Shown piece after piece: positions 20,497 through 29,946 of a stretch of DNA of 64,000 nt. Within the stretch, counting starts at the first letter, position 1. Every line of letters begins with the position of its first letter. This DNA comes from Bipolaris cookei (taxonomy: Eukaryota; Ascomycota; Dothideomycetes; Pleosporales; Pleosporaceae). The stretch covers positions 124,001 to 188,000 of the forward strand of contig NRSV01000024.1 of NCBI GenBank assembly GCA_002286855.1, given 5' to 3'. A program made the position numbers and the translations under genes. Under the pieces are notes generated by a model, which was given only the letters and a program-made list of their open reading frames with translations, was not told the DNA's origin and ran no database searches.

Positions 20497-20625
20497 CTCT
20501 CTGTCAGAGGGAGGGCTGCGCCCGATATGAGTTGTGAGTTGCCTTATTAGGCGCTTTAGGAGTGATTTCTAACAAAAATTGAATTGTTTTGAAGGGTACC
20601 ATAAAATCACAAAGTTGGTGTTCGG

Positions 20626-20641
20626 TGCCTGCGAAGATGAG
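20626..20641. repeat. Target-site duplication of the LINE, 5' side
   Basis: 16 bases, tgcctgcgaagatgag, matching 14560-14575 apart from one base. The transposase frame reads through it from the N-terminal half; the frame then runs on into LINE 5' UTR and ends at 20504. Confidence 0.8.
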
Positions 20642-21301
20642 AAACGCTGGGATACGCTTGCCTGTTGCGCCAACGCCTTGTATCAGCGTAACCCACTCAC
20701 AATTGCCTGGCTGTATCTGCTTTGTTCTTCCTAGTTTGTCTGAGCCCGTGATAACTGACTGTGATAAAATCTTGCCCATAACGAAGCCAGTCTCATCAAA
20801 GTTGTAGATGTCTTCGTCCACGATACCATACTTCGCCTTCGTGTTCTGAACTAGCTCGAACCAGCCCTTAATAAGCGCTGGATCTTCGCAGGTAGCTCGC
20901 TGACGATCATATGAACGGCTTCGGCGCGTACGCAGCTCAGGATTGCGCTGGACAAACCTATCAACCCAGTTCTTGCCAACCTCCTCTCCACCGTGCTCTC
21001 GGAGCAGTCTATTAGCCATATCTCGCACGTCGTCTCTCCCACAAGGTAGTCCTCGCTCAGCCTCAACTATTACACGCCTAGTAATAGCCTCCTCTTCTAG
21101 TTTTGTTAGGCGCTTAGTAGGTGGTTCGTAGTCGCGTCGACAGGGCTTTCCATTACGTCGCCGTTGTATCGTCCGTCTTGGCATGCTATAGATTAATTCA
21201 GCGCGCCTTAGGCTCAATTTTTCGCGTTTTTGTAGATAAGAGATAGCGATAGTAATGTCAGCTTCAGTATAGGTCTTTGGAGTTTGGCGTTGTTGAGACA
21301 T
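20642..21301 (-). pseudogene. Pogo-type transposase, N-terminal half (split by LINE)
   Basis: Starts at the ATG ending at 21301 (MSQQRQTPKTY; an in-frame GTG lies one codon upstream). It contains a helix-turn-helix with RRAELIYSMPRRTIQRR, a CENP-B type HTH (TKLEEEAITRRVIVEAERG and GKNWVDRFVQRNPELRTR), and the start of the DDE core, DEDIYNFDETGFVMGKILSQ. It stays open to the insertion point at the AFLIFAG stretch. The C-terminal half continues at 14575. The N-terminal half has no stops while the other half has RIP-type stops. Confidence 0.9.
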
Positions 21302-21410
21302 CACGCGTTGTTATTGCGAAGGTGAGGTACTAAGATTTCATGGGGCGCTCACTGGGGTGGGGCGCACACTGGTGAAACATGTTATAGCTACACAGCATAT
21401 TCAAAAATCT

Positions 21411-21492
21411 AAACTGTAAACAATTAGAAAGAACTGCCTCTGGTCAAAGTCCTACATAGCCAACGGATAATATAGGACTATAATGAAATAAA
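21411..21492 (+). repeat. Short dispersed repeat, copy 1
   Basis: Around caaagtcctacatagcca it matches 44166-44250 on the same strand, with mainly C/T and G/A differences. No coding content. It may be a fragment of a LINE 3' end or of another transposon. Confidence 0.55.
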
Positions 21493-21725
21493 AAGAGGTA
21501 TATAGAAGTATGTAGGATATTAAAAGGCCTTGATTTAAGTAGATATCTATAGGTCGTGTATGGAAGGATATCTTAATCTACCAAGTAGCTATAGGAGAGG
21601 ACTAGTATTTATATCTGCAGTTCGTGCTACCAGTCTAGATCGAATCTTAGTCCAGATCCGTATCGATTACTGGTTGGGCAGGTAACGGAGCCGTTACACT
21701 ACTCCTACTCCTACTCCTACTCCCA

Positions 21726-22349
21726 CTATCCTCCAAGCGTTTTAACGCACCCAGCTGACGCAGTTAGAGCAACAGCCACCGGTTTTGACGCGCACGAAAT
21801 AAACGCTAGAACAACTGGTGTATAAAATATCGTGGCTGCAGGTCCTGCCGCAGGTGTCACTCCCTTGATCGACGTAAACGCTGTCGATGCGCATGAAGCA
21901 ACCGAACCAGTCGCTACCGTAGCTGCTGCAGCAACGCACAACACGCAAGGAGTAGTATCAATGCATGATTTTTGACTTTTCTCCTCTGCTTCATTCGTTG
22001 TCACCTGAGTCAGATAGCTGTCTTCCAAACTCCTGATATGTGCATTCGCTTGAGCCGCTGTCGTGTCCGATCGTTTCTCAAGTCCTACTCCGCTGAGAAG
22101 CGCATCGTGCAGGAGAGAGAACATGCGAGATTTAATAGCATCGTCCCATCCCGCGACCACCTCAGTAGGTTGGTCTAGGAATTCAGCCCATTCCAAAGCG
22201 TCAATCGTCGTAAAATCCGTCGTATTCATAAGTTCTCCGACAGCCTCTGTCCTGACACCAGGGAGTTCGGGAATCGTCCATAGCGCAAGGTTAGCAGCAG
22301 CAAGCGGAGCGCTAACCCCCAAAAGTATCAATGATGCAAAGAAGCGCAT
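21726..22349 (-). CDS. Secreted pro-protein with Kex2 site and six-cysteine hydrophobic C-terminus
   Basis: 207 residues, single exon, start MRFFASLILLG. Residues 1-19 are a signal peptide (hydrophobic core, small residues at APLAAA). Residues 20-93 form an acidic pro-region ending in Lys-Arg (EKR, residues 91-93), a Kex2 processing site. After it come about 114 residues with all six cysteines of the protein (129, 135, 138, 153, 186, 201; pattern CX5CX2CX14CX32CX14C) and long Ala/Val/Thr-rich hydrophobic stretches. I do not recognise a family. The layout (signal peptide, pro-region, Lys-Arg, cysteine-rich peptide) is that of secreted fungal peptides, including effectors and antimicrobial peptides. 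It lies in AT-rich transposon-dense DNA next to the split pogo element and is undamaged. Confidence 0.8.
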   Translation of the reverse strand: MRFFASLILLGVSAPLAAANLALWTIPELPGVRTEAVGELMNTTDFTTIDALEWAEFLDQPTEVVAGWDDAIKSRMFSLLHDALLSGVGLEKRSDTTAAQANAHIRSLEDSYLTQVTTNEAEEKSQKSCIDTTPCVLCVAAAATVATGSVASCASTAFTSIKGVTPAAGPAATIFYTPVVLAFISCASKPVAVALTASAGCVKTLGG

Positions 22350-23165
22350 CGTAAGAATTCCACGTTGTAGGATAAAATCTATATGTAGAGAGCTTGTATA
22401 GTGTTAAGAGTAGGAACGTAGTAAGTTATACAAAGAAACTAAATCTTAGGGTGTGTAGCATACCTACCTTTATACTTTTCGAACTACATATTTCTACTAC
22501 TAAAACTCTCATATAATCATTTCTGGTCTACCGTATTTTCTCCTTTCGTACGTTTGAGGCATTTTATTTCTACGGCCCTTTACGCAGGGATAGCTAACTG
22601 TATAAGGGTAGTTAAAAATTCATAACATGAGAAGAATGCATAAGACTACTAGTCATAATAGGCTAGACCCCTTTGCTCTGTTACTTCTATGCGGCCGCGT
22701 TTCCCCTTTCCGTACGGCCGGATTAGCCCTTATGTAACTGGACTATCCACCTGCCCCTGTGATAGGTACCTAGTAGCCTAGGGTTTAGTTTTCCATCGAA
22801 TACAACCTTCTTACCTGGAATTGCCCAGTGCAGCTTCTTGAGCGTTGGCAGCGCGTCTTCAGCCTAGTCTCTTACATTAGTTAAGATACACTCGGCCAAT
22901 ACAGTAGGAAATTCTTAACTACTCGCGCACTAGCGTAAATAGCATGGGAAATGAGTAGCTGTAAGAGTAGAATAATAAACTAGCCAGCTAATTAGAGTTA
23001 GGTCTTATATAAGCTAACCATAACCTAGCTCTGTCCCGAGCCGCGCTCGTAAGCCTTAGCATGAGTAGAAGTAGAGCTAAGGGAGATAGTCACTACCTCT
23101 CTAGTCTAAACTCTCTTAAAGGTAGCAAAACGTACTAGGTAAGAAGAATGTCGCCTAAAAGAAGA
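22350..23165. other. AT-rich gene-free stretch
   Basis: Upstream of the secreted protein gene. Many scattered TA and stop codons in all frames, no domain match and no RNA gene recognised. Probably RIP-worn repeat DNA. Confidence 0.5.
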
Positions 23166-23590
23166 ATAAGCACTAGCAAAGCTTAATTGATTAAACTTAA
23201 ACAAGGCTGCGAGTAAAATATCGCCGTACAGAAAATCTGGCCAATAACAAGAATAAGCTATAGATAAAGAATAAGCACTAATAAAGCTTGACTAACTCTA
23301 CTTAGATGAAACTGCAAGCAAAATATTGCCATATAGAAAGTCCGGCCAATAACAAGAAGGAACCACAAAAAAGATAAGCACTACCAAAGCTTAATTAACT
23401 TTACATAGATGAGACTGCAAGCAAAATATTGCCATATAGAAAGTCCGGCCAATAACAAGAAGAAGCCACAAAAAAGATAAGCACTATCAAAGCTTAATTA
23501 TCTGTACTTGGAAAATGTCTGTAATACGGCTGTGAGCAAAATAGCGCCGTACTGAAAGTCAGGCCATTAACAAGAAAAGGTCACAGAGAA
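23166..23590 (+). repeat. Tandem repeat, about 103 bp, four copies
   Basis: Units begin with ataagcact at 23166, 23271, 23374 and 23477 (steps 105, 103, 103). Each holds aaagctt, a ctgcaagcaaaat-like core, an at(a/c)gccatatagaaagt(c)cggcc segment and aacaagaa. The middle two units are almost identical; the outer two differ more. No reading frame runs through it. Confidence 0.85.
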
Positions 23591-24049
23591 GAATCTGCCT
23601 AGGTTTAGGATGGTCTAGCGGAGAGTCGTGTGAAAATTAGCCTCATTAATGCAATGGCTAGCTTCGAGTCCTTTTTCGGTGGTACAGCATAGAAGCAGTT
23701 AGTTCTTATTGCTAGTAAGCGATACATGCAAATAGTAATAAGCCTATGAACAGGGGCACGACTCGATAATCGCTCAGTGGCGTTTGGACAGCCTAGCTTA
23801 TGCTAGTAAACGATAGAGAATCTATATAAACAACTAATTTTCTCCTTCATATATGTCATTGCCTACATAGCAACAGACACCTACGTCCCTATCTAGATTT
23901 TGAAATACTCGTCTCAAAACTATTCCTCTACTACTTCTCTATTTGGCCGTTAACCAACACATTACGTATCTAAATATCCATTTTAACTATATCATTACAA
24001 GTAAGATTCCATTTACTATTAACAAAATAATCACTAAATTAATCTAGAC
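23591..24049. other. AT-rich gene-free stretch
   Basis: Between the tandem repeat and the broken secreted-protein gene. It contains a tRNA-like string near 23608-23680 that does not fold as a tRNA. The part just upstream of 24050 is the presumed promoter of the small secreted protein. Confidence 0.45.
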
Positions 24050-24358
24050 ATGCAACCAATTACCTACCTTACCGCCATTCTTGGTCTTGCAACGGCTACT
24101 ATTGCTAGTCCTATCGAGGGCTCTTCAGCGATTTAAGCAAGAACCCTTGTCGATGCGACTCTCACTTGTATCACTGAAATTACATCCCCAGGCAATGGGG
24201 CAAAACTTTATACCCAGCTTTGTATCCAAGTTTTTGGTTGCCAGCACTCAATTGCTCCTGACGAGGTTGATAATGAGTATATTGGAAGCTGCCTTAACTG
24301 CCCTAAAGGGAACCTCGCAAGTAAGATTGGCGACTGCGTTTATAGCGAGGATTCATAG
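24050..24358 (+). pseudogene. Small cysteine-rich secreted protein interrupted by one stop codon
   Basis: From ATG 24050 a frame of 102 codons runs to a TAG at 24356-24358, with a single TAA at 24134-24136 (codon 29). The first 20 residues (MQPITYLTAILGLATATIAS) form a signal peptide. After the stop the frame goes on with TLVDATLTC and has six cysteines in total, ending GDCVYSEDS. A CAA-to-TAA change is the kind of mutation RIP makes. No intron with proper borders removes the stop. It may be a dead effector-like gene, or one read through or altered in this strain only. No family recognised. Confidence 0.65.
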
Positions 24359-24525
24359 TAGCAGCCTATAGTCGCAAGGAATATAGCCTTTCAGGCTCGT
24401 TAGATAGGGTTATTAAATATAGTAATCAACTTTACGTTATGTTACTACTCTCAATATTTACTTTAGAAGACGTGGGTATAAGAGCAGATTAGATTTTATT
24501 ATTGCACTCGTGGTGAATTGTTATA

Positions 24526-26358
24526 ACGTGTTCTATCAGTCAGCTGGAAACATCAGTAAGCTGAACGCCCCACCAAACTTGACGCGACGCTCTACACCAC
24601 AACTACCATGCCGCGACAACAACGCTCTACTCAGACTTCTCGTGAAGGCAGAATAAGCCTTGCTATCGCATCTTATCGTATTAATACAAGCCAGTCTATC
24701 CACGCTCTTGCAAAAGCGTACAACGTGCCAAAGTCAACACTATATACGCGCCTCCACGGTACCCAGCCACGATCAGAGACAGCCTCTGTTAATCGTAAGC
24801 TATCAGCTATCGAAGAGCAGTCTCTTGTGCAGTGGATTCTAGACCTTGACCGACGCGGTTTTCCGCCCATATCATTGACGTGCGACGGATGGCAGACGCT
24901 CTACTCGCTGCGCGCGGCCAAGATCCACCTCCACAACCTATAGGCAAGTGCTGGGTGTCGCGTTTTATCCAGAGCTAGCCAGAGCTCCAGAAAAAGTGGA
25001 CTAGGAAGTTTAGTAGCCAGCGCTCTCTCTCTGAGGATCCTGTCACAATTGCAGCTTGGTTTAAGCTAGTAGAAGAGACGCGCCAGGCGTACGGCGTCTT
25101 AGACCAGGATATCTACAATTTTGACGAGACTGGGTTCGCGATGGGCGTCGCTGGCACGTCTAAGGTAGTCACAAGCTCTAATAGAGTCGGCCGAGCAGCT
25201 ATTGTACAGCCAGGCAATCGCGAGTGGGTAACAGCGATCGAGTGCATTAATGTGTCTGGCTAGAGTCTTCCACCATTTGTGATCCTGTCTGGTAAGGTCC
25301 ACCAGAGCAGCTGGTACCGCGACCTCCCACTAGACTGGACTGTCGGCGTCTCAGATAACGGCTGGACGACTGATCAGCTTAGTGTAGCGTGGGTGAAGCA
25401 TTTTAACCAGCATACAGCAGCTCGTACAGCTGGAGTCTATCGGCTTCTTATTCTAGACGGCCACGGTAGCCACACTACGCCAGAGTTCGACCAGTACTGC
25501 GCAGAGAGCAAGATCACTACTCTCTGTATGCCGCCTCACACCTCTCATCTCCTCCAGCCTCTAGATGTGAGCTGCTTCTCCCCACTTAAGCGCGCGTACG
25601 GGCGTGAGATTGAGGAGCTCGCCCGCCAAGGCGTCTACCATATTAACAAGATAGACTTCCTTACGACCTACACACGGATTCGGCCGACTATATTCACGCA
25701 GCAGAACATCCAGGCAGGCTTTCAGGCGGCAGGCCTAATCCATCCTTGTTCAGATCGTGTCCTGTCGTCGCTAACTGTCGTCCGGACACCGTCTCCGCTA
25801 CAGACAAACTACAGAGGACAACGTTACATGGTAAGCAGAGACACCCCCTACAGTAGCGCAGCTTCAGCAGCAGGCAAAGCTTCTTCAAGAACGGCTCCAT
25901 CGGCAATCACAAAGCCCAACAAGCCAGCTTCTTTGCCAATTTATTAAAGGCTGTCAGATTGCAATGCAATCAGCGACAATACTTGCAGAAGAAAATAAGA
26001 GGCTACGTATAGAAAATCAGCGTCAACGAAAAACGCAAAGTCAGCAGCGTCAATATATCGCTACTGGTGGAGTACTCCAGGTACAGCAGGCTCAGCAGCT
26101 TACTACAGAGGCAGAAAGGTTACTTATGGGTGGTAGCCAGAACTAGGCTGGTGAGCGACGTCGGCGCGCGCCGCCAACGTGCACGAAGTGCCACGTTGAA
26201 GGACATACTCGTACTTCGTGTAAAGCTAGATAATAAATTATATTTCTTGATTCTATATCATATTATTATGTCGTTGTGGCTCAATTATGTAGAGCGTCGC
26301 GTCAAGTTTAGTAGGGCGTTCAGCTTACTGATGTTTCTAGCTTACTGATAGAACACGT
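24526..26358 (+). mobile_element. Pogo/Fot-type transposon, RIP-worn copy
   Basis: 1833 bp, TA at 24524-24525 and 26359-26360. Ends are inverted repeats (ACGTGTTCTATCAGT). Both ends have a doubled ATCAGT motif: 24535 and 24552 on the left, and its complement at 26327 and 26344 on the right, each 17 bases apart. The encoded transposase is a close relative of the one at 9709-11337. Confidence 0.92.
24608..26233 (+). pseudogene. Pogo-type DDE transposase with stops and frameshifts
   Basis: Starts MPRQQRSTQTSREGRISL. Open to the second HTH, shifted near 24870 (FPPISLTCDG instead of the expected FPPHIIDVRRMAD); stops include a TAG for Gln near 24976 and a TAG for Trp at 25262. The core from 25279 is open: GWTTDQLSVAWVKHF, LLILDGHGSHTTPEFDQYC and SHLLQPLDVSCFSPLK. 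A coiled coil and the knuckle CTKCHVEGHTRTSC end it at 26233. The TGG-to-TAG and CAG-to-TAG changes fit RIP. Confidence 0.9.
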
Positions 26359-26360
26359 TA

Positions 26361-26676
26361 GACACGTAATACAATCATGTATTTTATTCACAGGCGTAGC
26401 CCTTTATAATCCCCCCTTTTTTTTACTGTACGAGGCGGTTTAGTAGTCTATTCGTTTGCTGAGCAGCTGGGCTAAGTATAGAATATCCGCCAAAGCGTTA
26501 TGGCTCCTCAGTAGGTCACGTGCCAGTGCCATAACACAGCAGAAGTTATGTTAAATTGCACTTCAAGAAAAAGCTTTAAAGCCATCGCCAATTTAGCTTC
26601 ATATACATCATACTCTACAGGAAGTATCGTAGTCAAGGATAGTAATTAGGTTTCGCTGTGTCTCACGCTTCTGATA
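26361..26676. other. Gene-free stretch with possible LTR-element remnant
   Basis: On the minus strand a run of A then G near 26418-26434, followed by ATTATAAAGGGC, resembles the polypurine tract and LTR start seen at 8092-8121, worn down. Nothing else supports it. The hAT element is inserted at its right edge. Confidence 0.35.
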
Positions 26677-26684
26677 ATCGTAAC

Positions 26685-29386
26685 CAGAATTGCAAAGAGA
26701 TAAATCAAATCAAATCTGACCTTCAATTTAATTTGATTGATCGATTTGGTTGGATTTGGATATTTGGATAGCCCCACTCCTCTCCCATGATGAGATGCAT
26801 TGAGCTGCTCCTATAATATCCGGTTGCAGTCTCCCTCTCTGGGCTGTAACCATATGTCCTACCAGACTGATTATTCGTTCCGGCTCAGATGACATCGCAG
26901 GGATTGAAAAAATATCAATTGCCATCCGGGATAGACGTGGATACTGACGTCTTCGGAGAAGCCAGTACTGAATCGGACCATCCACCAAGCAGTCGCCTAG
27001 ATCGGCAGTGGCAACCCACGCTGCATACTCATCGTGCGTAGCCAAAGGTAAAGGTGTAAGTTGATTGCTGGGCTTTCTAACTGATGCCATAAAATCATCT
27101 AGGTCAGTAGTTTTCCTTGCAATAGTGGACTGCTCAGGTGTCATATCCCGCTCAACAGAGAGAATACGATATTCCTCCCATAGTTCTCGCACGGCTGCCT
27201 TTCCTCTCACTAACCAATCAGGATGATCAGTCCATTGTGACTCAACAGTTGACTACCGGAAAAGCTGGATGGAGGACAAGGGCTGCAAGATATACAGGAC
27301 TGTCCTCAGTAAGGGTGTAGTATTGGTCCAGCTTCATCCAGTCAAGATTGCAGCCAATCCGTAAATACGGCTCTTCATCTCGTTCATGTTGTACCTTCGC
27401 CTCTTCTAGATGCCTTAGAAGCCATTCCATTGTTAGCAGAACCTCCCATATAGCACCGAATTTTCCTAAAAAAAACATAGATTAAATGTCAAGCGGCAGG
27501 AGGCTGGATTTAGCTCGCCTTCTTTGGGTCGGCCTTTGAGGCGCTTAGTAGCTGTCTTTAACGGCTTTAATAGCGCTAGATACTCTGCAATTACTAACCA
27601 GTCCTCAGCAGACATCTTATCGTCAACAATCATAGATTTCTTTCGACTCCTTCTCGGCATTGGCTTTGTCCCGTTCTAGGACCTCCTACCCACGTACTGG
27701 TTCCACTCTGTAGCTTCTGCCTGGACCATCGAGTCGAGCGCATTCCGAAGCTGGTAACCTCGTTCCATCATCGCCTCCAATGAGTTCCAGTGGGTAGCGT
27801 TGTCTGTGATGACATTACATGTTGTCTTTTCTTCAAGATTCAAGCCGGTGTTCTCGATCCGCTGGAGCTTATGGAGCTTTTCTGTGCGTTGGCCTGACCT
27901 TTGCACCCAGTGAACAATATTTTGTAGCTTGCCAATTGGACCTCTCGACCTCCAGAGTTTCATCTCTTCTCGAAATTCTTTTTCAGCTTGGCAGTCCTTC
28001 TCAAAAGCATCAGCGTTCGTACCAAAGAGAATAGATCGAGCGACAAGGTTGATGATATGCTCACAGCAACGAAGCCGCCTGTGCTGCTTGTCGAAGCTGA
28101 ACTCTGTGCCTAAGTCTTCAAGGCATGTGTCATTTTTTTCCGCATTGTCTGTGACGAAGTAGTCAATACGATTCTCTTACCCATATTCGTGAATTATTTC
28201 ACTAACGCGGTCTGCAAGATTCTCGCCACTATGACGCCCCTCAATTTGTGGCAGGCCCAGAAGGAATGTACGGAACTTCCCTTCGTCGTCAAGAAAGTGC
28301 ACAGTGAGGCCAAGAAGTGGCGTGAACTTGCGCGAGGTCCAGGCGTCAAAGAAAATGTTAATCCGGCTTAATGAGCAGCTGAGAAACTCAGTAATAATAC
28401 CCTCATGGCGATTAAAGGACCGTATAATCCATTCCCGCATTGTGCTGTGAGTTGGGAGGCTTCCTGAATCGATAATCGCACCGTTTGCGTATCCCATAAG
28501 GTCTCGGAAATAGGGACTTTCAAGCTTGTTAAACGGCACGTAGTCGCAGGCTACCCATCGAGCAAGTAAAGCCTGAAAACAAATAGGGTCAAAAGAGGCT
28601 ATAAAAGAATTTATCAAAGCCTGTTCCTTTGGTTGGTGAGAGTCCAGGTCTGCTACATTAAAGAACGTCCGTTGTTTCTTCCTTTTTGGTGGCAGTTGCC
28701 CATCTTTTTTGATTCGGTGGACACTTTCCATATGGCTGTTTGCTTGATTTGTAGATGCAGAGTCGTATATATGCGTAGCTGCAACCCTCTTTCTATGACA
28801 TTCTTTACAGAGCCAGGAACGACGACCTGATCCGGCTCTCTCGATGTTGTATCCATTATACCACACCCATCCTGTCTGCACCCTCCTTCCATGCTTGCGC
28901 ATGCAATAGCCGGGAAGGCGGCTCCAATCAATACCTTCGTAACCGATGTAATCAACTACAGGGAGTGTGTCTCCCGTCCCCTCTCCGTTGCGCCCTGACG
29001 GGTTGAAGTTAATGGGACTGTCAAGGTTATGGTAAGTGGTAGAAAGGGCAGTGAAAAAGCTTGCTGACATGCTGTCGGCGTTAAGAGACATTGCTATGTC
29101 AAATGGTAGTGAGAAATGTAAACTTCTAGACCAGCTACGACGCTCACTGCTCTGAGATGTAGTGGAATAGAAGGATAGATTCGCTGAGCCACTCTTTACC
29201 CCTGATAAAATGCAAATCCGCCGTACGGTAGCTGAGCAGGCGTCGTACCGTTATTGGACGCGTTCCCGTCTGTACGTCTTATCCAAATAATCAAACACCT
29301 AAATAATTCTGCTCACCGTGATTTGATTTGAATAGATTTGATTTGATTAGATAGATTTGAATTCAATTTATCTGTTTGCAACCCTG
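26685..29386 (-). mobile_element. hAT-family DNA transposon, 2.7 kb
   Basis: Bounded by a perfect 8-bp duplication, atcgtaac, at 26677-26684 and 29387-29394. Ends are short imperfect inverted repeats (cagaattgcaaagagat and its partner cagggttgcaaacagat). Both subterminal regions hold many copies of an (a)aatcaaatc-type motif. The 8-bp duplication and the encoded transposase both define hAT. Confidence 0.95.
26728..29091 (-). pseudogene. hAT transposase with a few stops and a shift
   Basis: The first segment (29091-28177, 304 codons) holds a BED-type zinc finger (CKECHRKRVAATHIYD...H...H) and the start of the RNase-H-like core (RINIFFDAWTS, the first catalytic Asp region). It ends at a TAA where the frame goes straight on (28176 down) through VTDNAEKND and LRCCEHIINLVAR, typical of hAT. 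A TAG near 27676 and a shift near 27466 follow; the C-terminal dimerisation segment is 27210-26728 (IFSIPAMSSEPERIISLVGHMVTAQRGRL). Few disabling changes, so it died recently. Confidence 0.92.
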
Positions 29387-29394
29387 ATCGTAAC

Positions 29395-29944
29395 CATCTC
29401 TTCAAGTCCGTATTTCGAGATATTTCTACAAGAAAACATTTGCGAAAGAAAAGCAGTGTTCCAACAACCTAGGCGTCCCGGGATACATCTCTTCTTGACA
29501 GCGTGATCGATTAGGTGTGACATGCCCAAACGTGAGTCTCCAAGATACAGTAAAGACCTTCGTGTAGAAGCGTTGATTTAGACCATTCTGTTAGAATTAG
29601 GTGCTTTGCCATAGTATGACTATGCAATGGATGATTCTGTTGGGGCTAAAAGTGGTTGTTGAGTGTGTAGATTGTTAATTATGTATAGCTCGGCTGATAT
29701 AGGGCGGCGCCAAGTCATGTGACCTAGCGTCCTTATGACATGTGATCGGAGTATTTTCAACACATTCCATATATCATCAAGATTATCATGATTTGCAGGG
29801 AGCCAAATCATCTTGCTACCAAGGACTATACAAGAAGAGTTTCAGTAGTAAGGTGGAATGCTTTCTGCTTCTTCCTTGTACGAAAAGCCACCGTCAGCGC
29901 CATCGTAAGCTATTCAATGTACCGAGACTAAAAGGATAAGATCA
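29395..29944. other. Gene-free stretch
   Basis: About 0.55 kb of AT-rich DNA between the hAT element and a shortened pogo element. No supported feature. Confidence 0.5.
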
Positions 29945-29946
29945 TA

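Larger units (their letters stand above)
14576..20625 (-). mobile_element. Tad-like non-LTR retrotransposon (LINE), both ORFs open
   Basis: About 6.05 kb on the minus strand, bounded by a 16-bp target duplication. The order is a 5' UTR of about 130 bases, ORF1 (20496-18730), ORF2 (18736-14909), and a 3' UTR of about 330 bases with a purine-rich tract near 14820-14890 and a short (ACTC)n tail instead of poly-A. ORF2 has endonuclease, reverse transcriptase and RNase H. Neither ORF has a stop or shift, in contrast to nearly every other transposon here, so it is recent or escaped RIP. Assignment to the Tad group rests on the fungal context, the domain order and the RNase H. Confidence 0.92.
13482..21382 (-). 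mobile_element. Pogo/Fot-type transposon interrupted by a 6-kb LINE
   Basis: Outer element flanked by TA at 13480-13481 and 21383-21384. The ends are degenerate inverted repeats and both carry a doubled motif with a 17-base step: ATCACC at 13491 and 13508, and CACTGG at 21350 and 21367. The transposase N-terminal half lies at 20626-21301 and the C-terminal half at 13565-14575, both minus strand, separated by the LINE. Removing the LINE and one target duplication brings the two halves together in register. Confidence 0.85.

Noticed and set aside
15072..20530. Several plus-strand frames of 90-174 codons opposite the LINE ORFs
   Set aside because: They are shadows of the long minus-strand LINE frames with no domain of their own.
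21726..22349. Naming the secreted protein as a halocin-C8-like peptide
   Set aside because: Only the CXXC start and hydrophobic segments agree; cysteine number and spacing differ, so the likeness is noted but not used as a call.
23166..23590. CRISPR-like array
   Set aside because: Repeats are about 103 bp and directly adjoining without unique spacers, and the genome is eukaryotic.
23608..23680. tRNA-like string (ggtctagcgg ... gcttcgagtcc)
   Set aside because: The A- and B-box likenesses are partial, the T-arm stem does not pair and no acceptor stem closes. At best a worn tRNA-derived repeat.
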